Positions 57,474-64,000 of a stretch of 64,000 bases of DNA are shown piece by piece. Position numbers and translations under genes: made by a program. Positions within the stretch are counted from its first letter, which is position 1. Each line of letters begins with the position of its first letter. This DNA comes from Desulfatiglans anilini DSM 4660 (GTDB lineage Bacteria > Desulfobacterota > DSM-4660 > Desulfatiglandales > Desulfatiglandaceae): the NCBI RefSeq assembly GCF_000422285.1, contig NZ_AULM01000001.1, forward strand, positions 310,001-374,000. The letters run 5' to 3'. The notes below the pieces were generated by a model. That model searched no databases. It was given only the letters and a program-made list of their open reading frames with translations, and was not told the origin of the DNA.

Positions 57474-59525
57474 GTGATCCTGGACATGACCTTCACCGAG
57501 CGGTTGAAGCCCGAACCGCTGACTGAGGAAGAGCGGGCGTGCATGGAGGGCCTCGACCCGATCGATTACGGGGTGGCCCGGGAAAAACTCAACATGATCG
57601 TCGAGGAGGCGAAGGAGATCTTCGTTCGGAGCGGCGTCTCCAGCATGCTGCGATCCGGGGACGTGAGCGTCGGGTTGTACACCGCCAGGGGGGACATGGT
57701 AACGGCGGCTTGCGGTTCCTACCTTTACGCCGTGTGCGGCCAGCCCCAGATCAAGTACATCTGCCACCGCTGGAAGGACCATCCCGACGTCGGCGTGCGG
57801 CCGGGCGATATCTTCTATGCCAACGACGCCGTTTACGGGGGCGTCCACAATCCGGATCAGTTCGCTTTCGTTCCCATCTTCTGGAACGGGCACCTGGCCG
57901 CATGGGCGGCCGCCGCGTGCCATCAGCCGGAGACCGGGGCCTGCGAGCCGGGGGGAATGCCGGTCAGCGCAAGGACGCGCTACGACGAAGGTCTCAAGAT
58001 GAGCCCCATGCGGATCGGCGAAAACTTCAGGCTGCGGGAAGATCTCCTGGAGATGATGGCCAATATGGTCTCGCGGACGCCCCACATGCAGATGATCGAC
58101 ACCCGTGCGCGGGTGATGGCTTGTGACCGGGTGCGGCTGAGAATCGAGGAGATGGCGGCCGAAAAGGGCGGCGGCTTTCTGATCGGGGTCTTTTCGCGGA
58201 TCCTCAAAAGCACGGCCGAGGCCGTGCGCCGCCGCATCGCCGGTTGGGTGGACGGCACCTTTCGCAGCGTTGTCTTCACAGACCACATCGGGGTGGACGA
58301 GGGGCTCGTGAAGGGTGCCTGCACGATCCGAAAACGGGGCGACCGATTGAGCCTGGATTTTACGGACACCTCCCCGCAGACGCCCGGCCCCTACAATGCC
58401 TTCAAGCACACCATGATCGCGCACAACGCCATGTATTTCTACGGGTTCCCGTTTCACGATCTGCCGCTTTCGGCCGGGATCTGGGAGCCGATCGAGACCA
58501 TTGTCCCCAAGGGCACCTGCTTCAACGCACACCCGGAGGCCGCGGTGGCGAATTCGGTCCTCATCTGCAGCCTTGCCATGTGTCTGGTGCATTTGACCAT
58601 GTCGAAGATCCTGTTTGCATCCGGGGTAAGGGAGTTGGCCACAGGGCCTTTCGGCAACAATGGGGATGCCTATGTCATGGCCGGTATGAACCAGTGGGGG
58701 GTGCCCTTCAGCGACATGCTGGCCTATCCGCTGAACGCGGAGGGAGGAGGCGCCCGATGCGATGCCGACGGCGTGGATGCCTGGGGTTTTCCGTGGGGGC
58801 CGTGGGGTCGGGGGCCGGACGTCGAAGAGGAGGAGGACGAAAAACCGCATATCCACCTCTTTCAGAAGCTCCTGAGGGATTCCTGCGGGCACGGAAAATA
58901 TCGGGGCGGAGCGGGCATCACGGTGGCCTGGGTGGTGCGGGGCGCGCCGCAGGCCGTTTATCAGTCCATCATCAAATCGTCGCGGGTTCAGGCGCTTCAG
59001 TCCTTTTTCGGGGGTTATCCCCCTCCGACGCATCCAGGGATTCAGGTCCGCGGCACCGATGTGCTTGAGAAGCTGGAGCGGGGAGATGCCGATCTGCCGA
59101 CGGATGTCTACCAGTTGATCGAGGAGCGGCGGATAGCGGGGACATATGAAACGACGACGAACCTGCGCGCGGCGCAGACCTTCGAGGAAGGGGACATTTT
59201 TGTCGGCTGCTCCCATGGCGGGGTCGGATACGGAGACGTGCTGGAGCGGGACCCCGAACGGGTGGTCCAGGACGTGGAACGGGAGGTGATCTCCGATTGG
59301 GTGGCGCGTAATGTCTACCACGTGGTGTATGACCCTGTCACGAAATCGGTCGATGAGGGTGAGACTGCCAGGCGGCGGGAGGGCGTGCGGAAACAGCGCC
59401 TCGCCCAGGGGCTTCCCTGGCAGGCCTTCATGCAAAAGTGGTCCGTGAGGCGGCCAAAGGACGAGATCCTCAAATATTACGGTCCCTGGCCGCAAAGCCG
59501 ATGGGGCGGAGGCGAGACACCGTGA
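57474..59525 (+). CDS. HyuB-like carboxylase subunit (ApcD/AcxB-like)
   Basis: 683 residues of the hydantoinase B/acetone carboxylase alpha family. Typical stretches are SGVSSMLRSGDVSVGLY near residue 55, GVRPGDIFYANDAVYGG near residue 105, and GKYRGGAGI near residue 478. This subunit is thought to carry the carboxylation or hydrolysis site. The start is a GTG at 57474 after a GGGGGG-containing site; an ATG at 57486 is possible. Its stop overlaps the sigma-54 activator start (TGATG), so regulator and enzyme are co-expressed. Confidence 0.87.
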   Translation: MILDMTFTERLKPEPLTEEERACMEGLDPIDYGVAREKLNMIVEEAKEIFVRSGVSSMLRSGDVSVGLYTARGDMVTAACGSYLYAVCGQPQIKYICHRWKDHPDVGVRPGDIFYANDAVYGGVHNPDQFAFVPIFWNGHLAAWAAAACHQPETGACEPGGMPVSARTRYDEGLKMSPMRIGENFRLREDLLEMMANMVSRTPHMQMIDTRARVMACDRVRLRIEEMAAEKGGGFLIGVFSRILKSTAEAVRRRIAGWVDGTFRSVVFTDHIGVDEGLVKGACTIRKRGDRLSLDFTDTSPQTPGPYNAFKHTMIAHNAMYFYGFPFHDLPLSAGIWEPIETIVPKGTCFNAHPEAAVANSVLICSLAMCLVHLTMSKILFASGVRELATGPFGNNGDAYVMAGMNQWGVPFSDMLAYPLNAEGGGARCDADGVDAWGFPWGPWGRGPDVEEEEDEKPHIHLFQKLLRDSCGHGKYRGGAGITVAWVVRGAPQAVYQSIIKSSRVQALQSFFGGYPPPTHPGIQVRGTDVLEKLERGDADLPTDVYQLIEERRIAGTYETTTNLRAAQTFEEGDIFVGCSHGGVGYGDVLERDPERVVQDVEREVISDWVARNVYHVVYDPVTKSVDEGETARRREGVRKQRLAQGLPWQAFMQKWSVRRPKDEILKYYGPWPQSRWGGGETP

Positions 59526-61066
59526 TGGAGAAGGCCGGGCTTCAAGGGGAGCGGAGCGTCCTTCTTGTCGAGGACGACGGGTACTGCGGTTATTTCCTGA
59601 CCGAGGTCCTCCGGCTGCCGGGTCTGCGTGTGACCTCCGCGGCAAAAGGCTCGGACATCCTGGATGCGGCGGCGGACACGGCCCTGGATGCCGTCATCGT
59701 TCATTTTCAAGACCGTGTGGAGCAGACGCTCGTTTCGATGCGGCGCCTGGCCGAGCACAATGCCGTCACGCCGATCATCGCTGTTTCCGAGGAGGCGGAT
59801 GTGGACGTGGCCCTGGCGGTGGTGCATGCCGGGGCCTTCGACTATCTCGTGCGCCCTTTCAACAACGCCGCGCGGGTGGAGCAGGCCCTTCGGGGGGCCT
59901 TTTCGAGGCGCGATGAACTCCGTAAACAGGCCGAGGCAGGCCTCGGCAGCGGCGCCGGATACGGCATGATAGGCAAGGGCCGTCTCCTCGTGGAGTTGCA
60001 GAGGACCATCCGGCAGATCGGGCCGATGCAGGTCAATGTCCTGATATGCGGAGAGAGCGGCACGGGCAAGGAGTTGATCGCGCGTGCCGTCCATCTCGAA
60101 AGCGAGCGAAGGGATGGGCCGTTCGTAGCCGTAAACTGTGGCGCGGTCCCCGAGGCGCTCTTCGAGAGCATCTTCTTCGGCCACGAGAAGGGCGCCTTTA
60201 CCGGTGCGACCCGCAGGCATGCCGGGTTCCTGGAAGAGGCGCAGGGCGGGACGTTTTTCCTGGACGAGGTCGGTGAACTTACGGCGAAAGGCCAGGTGGC
60301 GCTTCTGAGATTCCTGGAGAATCAGGAATTTACCCGTGTGGGCGGTTCTGCGGCGCAGAAAGCGGATGTGCGGATCATCGCCGCAACCAATCGGAACCTC
60401 GATCAGGCGGTCGATGAGCGGCGATTCAGGGCGGACCTTTACTATCGTCTGAATGTGGTGTACCTGCGGGCTCCGTCGCTGAGGCGGCGGACGGAGGACA
60501 TCCTGCCGCTGGCCGACTATTTCCTGACGCGCTTCTGTCTGAAAAACCGGCTGGATCCCATTCAGCTTTCGCCCGAAGCCGTGCGGCTTCTCGAAGCCTA
60601 TGACTGGCCGGGGAACGTGCGCGAGCTCGAAAACCTGATGGAGGGCCTGGCGGCCACGCTGCCCGAAGGGCAGCACCTCATTACGCGCAAACAGATCTTC
60701 CAGTACTCCGGGAAAATCCTGGCGGCCCTGGGCCGAGAGGACTCTATGTCTGTTGTGCGCTCGGGCGATCCTGCCGACAGCAGGCGATCGGCTGATCCGT
60801 ATCAGGCGGGCGGTGCCGACTACGCGTCCCGGCCTGGGGGGCCCGGCCCTTTTCCAATCGAAGACCCTTCATCGGGCGGCCCTGCAAAACCCGGCACCAT
60901 CGAGCCGGCACCCATGATTCAATCCTACCGCGAGGCCTGCGAGGCTTTCGAGGCCCGCTATTTCAAGGCCCTTCTCGAAGCGAACGGCGGGAGCGTGGCC
61001 AAGGCCGCCCGCCAGGCCGGCATTCACCCCGTCACCCTTCATCGCAAGCTTCGTAAACTACGTTAG
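59525..61066 (+). CDS. Sigma-54-dependent activator with degenerate receiver domain
   Basis: 513 residues from the ATG at 59525. Residues 10-125 form a receiver-like domain (VLLVEDDGY), but the phosphoacceptor position is His60 (VIVHFQD) and the Lys position is Arg110 (LVRPF), so normal phosphorylation is unlikely. The AAA+ domain (about 145-385) has Walker A GESGTGKE, the GAFTGA loop for sigma-54 contact, and the arginine-finger region. A Fis-type helix-turn-helix ends the protein (SVAKAARQAGIHPVTLHRKL). It probably senses the substrate or its metabolite without a kinase and drives the -24/-12 promoter at 61574. Confidence 0.9.
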   Translation: MEKAGLQGERSVLLVEDDGYCGYFLTEVLRLPGLRVTSAAKGSDILDAAADTALDAVIVHFQDRVEQTLVSMRRLAEHNAVTPIIAVSEEADVDVALAVVHAGAFDYLVRPFNNAARVEQALRGAFSRRDELRKQAEAGLGSGAGYGMIGKGRLLVELQRTIRQIGPMQVNVLICGESGTGKELIARAVHLESERRDGPFVAVNCGAVPEALFESIFFGHEKGAFTGATRRHAGFLEEAQGGTFFLDEVGELTAKGQVALLRFLENQEFTRVGGSAAQKADVRIIAATNRNLDQAVDERRFRADLYYRLNVVYLRAPSLRRRTEDILPLADYFLTRFCLKNRLDPIQLSPEAVRLLEAYDWPGNVRELENLMEGLAATLPEGQHLITRKQIFQYSGKILAALGREDSMSVVRSGDPADSRRSADPYQAGGADYASRPGGPGPFPIEDPSSGGPAKPGTIEPAPMIQSYREACEAFEARYFKALLEANGGSVAKAARQAGIHPVTLHRKLRKLR

Positions 61067-61146
61067 TCCCAGGCACGATCTTCATCCCTTCGGATGGAAG
61101 AACACCTCGATCCAGCCGGCCCGGTTCAGCGCGGGACAAGATCCCA

Positions 61147-61235
61147 GGTCCGCCCCCGCGCAGGCGGGTAATCGTACATCGAGGGGGCGATGGCCGGGGT
61201 GGCGGACGGTCCGCCCCCGCGCAGGCGGGTAATCG
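61147..61235. CRISPR. Candidate two-repeat CRISPR-like array, type I-E-like repeats
   Basis: Two identical 28-bp units (61147-61174 and 61208-61235) are separated by a 33-bp unique segment, giving a 61-bp period. Each contains the inverted CCCGC-GCAG-GCGGG and resembles type I-E repeats on the same strand (CCCGC-loop-GCGGG, then a TAATCG/ATAAACCG-like end). Type I-E arrays have 28-29-bp repeats and 32-33-bp spacers. No further repeat occurs at +/-61 bp and no cas gene is in the window, so this could be a remnant, an orphan array or a chance direct repeat. Confidence 0.45.
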
Positions 61236-61437
61236 GTTCGTCGCAGATCGAAAGCCCGGGGGTTCTCCGCATTCCTTTCCCATTTGCCCCGCATAAGCAT
61301 TATGAATCCGGCCCTACGGTTTCATTCCCTTTGATTCCTTGATGACCGGCCGAGATGCGCCCTTCTGAAGGGGTGGAACGGGAGCCCCGGCGTGACCCTA
61401 GCCGATTTGCAACAGTTTGAGCTTCGCATATAAACAG

Positions 61438-61459
61438 AAACGCAATTGCCGTTGCGTTT
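61438..61459. promoter_or_regulatory. Palindrome, candidate enhancer site for the sigma-54 activator
   Basis: AAACGCAA-TTGCCG-TTGCGTTT is a perfect inverted repeat with 8-bp arms. Its centre lies about 150 bp before the predicted start of the sigma-54 promoter, the usual distance for an upstream activator site. The adjacent regulator gene has a Fis-type DNA-binding domain. Binding is inferred. Confidence 0.55.
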
Positions 61460-61573
61460 TGGCTATGATTTCCCCGCGACGCAGCCGCCGAAAGACGTTC
61501 CTTCCTCTCCCAGTAGTGGAGATTTTCGTACAACATCCTGCGATTCTTATAAATATACTGAGTCGGCCCACCC

Positions 61574-61589
61574 TGGCATGAACGTTGCT
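61574..61589 (+). promoter_or_regulatory. Sigma-54 (-24/-12) promoter before the second HyuA-gamma unit
   Basis: TGGCATGAACGTTGCT matches the consensus TGGCACG-N4-TTGCW at 15 of the defined positions but one, with GG (61575-61576) and GC (61587-61588) 12 bp apart. Transcription would begin near 61600, about 72 nt before the next start codon. It is the only good sigma-54 element I noticed in the window. Confidence 0.8.
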
Positions 61590-61671
61590 CATTGCAGTTC
61601 TTGGGTTCCGGGATCGGCCCGGGTGATTCGACCGGTTGCTTTGTGGATGTTCGCGGAAGAGGAGGGGAAAG

Positions 61672-63663
61672 ATGGGCTTCACAGTCGACATTGACACGGG
61701 GGGCACCTTCACCGACGGCTTGTTTACCAACGGCAAAGAGATCAAGCGGGTCAAGGTGGACACCACCCCCCATGACATCACCATTGCGTGGCTCAACGCG
61801 ATGCGGGAAGGCGCCTCCGCCTTCGGGTTTGCCGATCTCGAGGGCTTTCTGGAGCAGGTCGATATCGTCCGCTGGTCCAACACGACGGCGACCAATATCC
61901 TGGCCGAAAAAAAGGGCCCCAAGCTGGGGATCTTCGTCACGGAAGGCTACCGGGAATCCCTCTACTCGGAAGGGAGGCGAAGTCCGGTGTTCGGCCGTCT
62001 GCTGGAGGAAGAAAACGTCGAGACGGTCGCCTTCCCCCTGGACGCCAACACCCTGGTGGTGCAGCTGAAGCGGCTATTGGAAAAAGGGGTGCGCCGGATC
62101 TGCATCAGCCTGAAGGACGGGTTCAAGAACCTCCAGAGCGAGATGGAGATCAAGGGCCTCTTCGAAGAGCAATATCCCGACCACTACCTAGGGAATGTCC
62201 CTTTTCTGATGGCAGGCGATATCTGCAAGCACCCCGATGAGATGAACCGCACGCACATGGCGTTGATGAATTCCTATGTGCACGGCCCCATGGCCCGGGC
62301 CATGTTCAAGGCCGAGGATGAATTGCGGGAGCGCGGGTACCTGCGGCCTCTGCTGCTCGGGCATACCGACGGCGGGGTTGCCCGGGTCGCCAAGACGAAA
62401 CCCGTCGACACGATCGAATCCGGTCCGATCTTCGGCATCCACGCCGGCGCCTTCTGGGCGGAGCAGTACCACCTGCCGCATGTCATCACCCTGGATGTGG
62501 GCGGGACGACCACCAAGATCGGCCTTGTGGAGAATTTCCGGCCGGCCATGGTCCGTGAGGGGGATATCCTCGGCATCCCGTTGAAACAGAACATGCTCGA
62601 CCTCCGAAGCATTGCGCTCGGCGGAGGGACCGTCGCGCGGGCAACGGACGGCAGGTTGACCCTGGGCCCGGAGAGTATGGGGGCCTATCCCGGACCGGCT
62701 TGCTATGATCTCGGCGGAACGAATGCGACGCTGACCGACGCTTACCTGGTCAAGGGTTTTCTGGATCCGGATTATTTCGCCGGCGGCGGTAAGAAGCTCC
62801 AGAAGGAGCGCGCACGGGCCGTGATCGCAGAGCAGGTTGCCGGCCCCCTCAAAGTGGAATCCGAAATGGCCGCGTATCAGATTGCCAACCGGGCCACGCG
62901 CATGATCGCCGATGAGGTCAACGCACTGATCCGGCGGCAGGGAAAGCCCGCGGAGGAGTATGTCCTCTTCGCCTTCGGAGGCAACGGCGCCATGGTCGGG
63001 AGCGAGGTGGCCCGCAAGGTGGACATCCCCTCGGTCTACGTCTTCGATCTCGGTTCCGTCCTGAGCGCATTCGGCTCATCGGTGGCGGATGTCTCCCACA
63101 CGTATGAATATTCCCCTTTTCTGCCCATCGGCGAGGCGGCTGCGCTGCCGCGCATCATCGGCCGCATGATGGCCGACGCCAGGCGGGATATGGCCGGGGA
63201 AGGATTCCCCATGGATACCGTGGAGACCGAACTGTATGTCGAGCTGCATGACAGGGAACGATCCTACCCGGTGAGTTGCGCGTGGACGATCCGATCCCTC
63301 GATGCGGCCGACCTTCTGAGTCTGTTCAGGGAGCGGTTGGTGGAGCGGCTGCCCAAGAGCAGCGACGGGGAGAGGGTGGTCGAGATTCTCAGGCTTCGCG
63401 CCAGGGCGAAGGCCGCCAAGATGCAGCCGCTCGCTCTCCCTCTGGGGAGGGAGGATGCCTCCGACGCCGCGAAGGGCGAGCGCGAGGTCTACCGGGGGAC
63501 GGAAAAGGTCCTGAGCAGGCTCTATGATTGGGAGAGGCTGGAGCCAGGCAACCGGATCGAGGGGCACGCGATCCTCGAGAGCCGGGACAGCACCTACATC
63601 GTTCCCCGAAACTGGACCCTTTCCTTGGATGCATATCGGAACGGCGTTTTGACCAGGAGGTAA
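61672..63663 (+). CDS. HyuA-like carboxylase subunit 3
   Basis: 663 residues from the ATG at 61672 with GAGGAGGGGAAAG upstream. It has DIDTGGTFTDGLF at the very start, LDVGGTTTKIGL near residue 281, and PGPACYDLGGTNATLTDAY. The GGAGP-H loop reads GGNGAMVGSE, so the His is missing. It is the third HyuA-like gene and the first of a separate sigma-54-driven unit with another gamma subunit. It may be an alternative subunit or a paralogue for another substrate. Confidence 0.86.
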   Translation: MGFTVDIDTGGTFTDGLFTNGKEIKRVKVDTTPHDITIAWLNAMREGASAFGFADLEGFLEQVDIVRWSNTTATNILAEKKGPKLGIFVTEGYRESLYSEGRRSPVFGRLLEEENVETVAFPLDANTLVVQLKRLLEKGVRRICISLKDGFKNLQSEMEIKGLFEEQYPDHYLGNVPFLMAGDICKHPDEMNRTHMALMNSYVHGPMARAMFKAEDELRERGYLRPLLLGHTDGGVARVAKTKPVDTIESGPIFGIHAGAFWAEQYHLPHVITLDVGGTTTKIGLVENFRPAMVREGDILGIPLKQNMLDLRSIALGGGTVARATDGRLTLGPESMGAYPGPACYDLGGTNATLTDAYLVKGFLDPDYFAGGGKKLQKERARAVIAEQVAGPLKVESEMAAYQIANRATRMIADEVNALIRRQGKPAEEYVLFAFGGNGAMVGSEVARKVDIPSVYVFDLGSVLSAFGSSVADVSHTYEYSPFLPIGEAAALPRIIGRMMADARRDMAGEGFPMDTVETELYVELHDRERSYPVSCAWTIRSLDAADLLSLFRERLVERLPKSSDGERVVEILRLRARAKAAKMQPLALPLGREDASDAAKGEREVYRGTEKVLSRLYDWERLEPGNRIEGHAILESRDSTYIVPRNWTLSLDAYRNGVLTRR

Positions 63664-63668
63664 AGGCC

Positions 63669-64000
63669 ATGGGAGATAGAATCAGAATGACGGAGTACCT
63701 GGACCTGGATCTGGGAGAAGAGCAATGGTACTGCAGCGCGTGCGGCAAGGCCCTGATCGGCGCCGCGGAGAATTACAAGCGGGGGTGTCTGGTGTATGCC
63801 CGGGATCCGAAAGAGGTGCACAATGCCGTATTCGAGGGTGAATATACCTTCGCCCCGGACCCGAACTGGGTGCGGATCCTCGAATTCTACTGCCCCGGCT
63901 GCGGCGTTCAGATCGAGACCGAATATCTGCCGCTCGGCCATCCCATCACCCATGACATCGCCATCGACCTTGCCGGTCTGAAGAGCCGGATCGAAAGCGG
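63669..64000 (+). CDS. Carboxylase gamma-type zinc-ribbon subunit 2 (3' end outside window)
   Basis: 110 codons are visible. CSACGK and YCPGCG supply the zinc ribbon, and EYTFAPDPNWVRILEFYCPG is nearly the same as in the first gamma subunit. It follows the third HyuA gene by 5 nt. The frame is still open at the window edge. A HyuB-like gene would be expected next. Confidence 0.85.
   Translation, partial: MGDRIRMTEYLDLDLGEEQWYCSACGKALIGAAENYKRGCLVYARDPKEVHNAVFEGEYTFAPDPNWVRILEFYCPGCGVQIETEYLPLGHPITHDIAIDLAGLKSRIES

Noticed and set aside
55239-59645. 1468-codon open frame antisense to the carboxylase genes
   Set aside because: It runs opposite four well-supported genes with known motifs. In GC-rich DNA the reverse frame rarely has stops, and its Pro/Arg/His/Gly-rich translation has no domain.

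Overview
The window is 64 kb of GC-rich, densely coded bacterial chromosome. The bacterium is Gram-negative: it has SecD/SecF/YajC, a Tat system, a BepA-type periplasmic protease, a lytic transglycosylase and an LpoA-like lipoprotein. A short-form N-acetylglutamate synthase, an AF1514-family protein, an EPS-associated MarR regulator and a ketone-carboxylase cluster with a sigma-54 activator suggest an anaerobic Desulfobacterota (delta-proteobacterial) lineage. That placement is inference; no rRNA or tRNA gene was seen.

Layout. 1-315 is the start of an RRM protein gene. 1006-4016 is a NitT/TauT-like ABC importer with an operator-like palindrome in its promoter. 4432-7411 holds a MarR regulator and the AF1514/trxC/YihY operon. 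7586-14651 is a plus-strand housekeeping run (rplU, rpmA, obgE, proB, proA, nadD, rsfS, bepA). 14783-23471 is a long minus-strand run (queA, tgt, yajC, secD, secF, TPR protein, mutT, cupin, AAA ATPase) behind a good sigma-70 promoter. 24573-29710 carries alr, argS, a SPOR protein, short NAGS, tatB and tatC. 29863-36304 carries grpE-dnaK with an LpoA-like lipoprotein, and purC with an unusual receiver protein. 36828-44307 holds a transglycosylase, an acyl-CoA synthetase, a 998-residue membrane protein with a PHP-like N-terminal region and an enoyl-CoA hydratase. 44580-52497 holds hrpA and a heterodimeric ABC exporter.

52809 to the right edge is the most unusual part. Four overlapping or closely spaced genes encode a HyuA-like, a zinc-ribbon gamma, a second HyuA-like and a HyuB-like subunit. 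This is the subunit order I recall for the acetophenone carboxylase core (ApcA-ApcB-ApcC-ApcD). They are followed by a sigma-54 activator with a degenerate receiver domain, a two-repeat CRISPR-like array of 61-bp period, a palindrome that could be an enhancer site, a good -24/-12 promoter, and then another HyuA-like plus gamma pair that leaves the window. The first HyuA-like protein has a C-x2-C-x2-C-x2-C cluster where its family normally has a GGAGP-type loop.

The second main theme is a family of modular, palindromic intergenic repeats. Seven full or nearly full copies and one partial copy lie between genes from 4.2 to 44.5 kb, in both orientations, including one inside the rplU-rpmA operon. 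The copy before hrpA is a hairpin with arms of nearly 60 nt.
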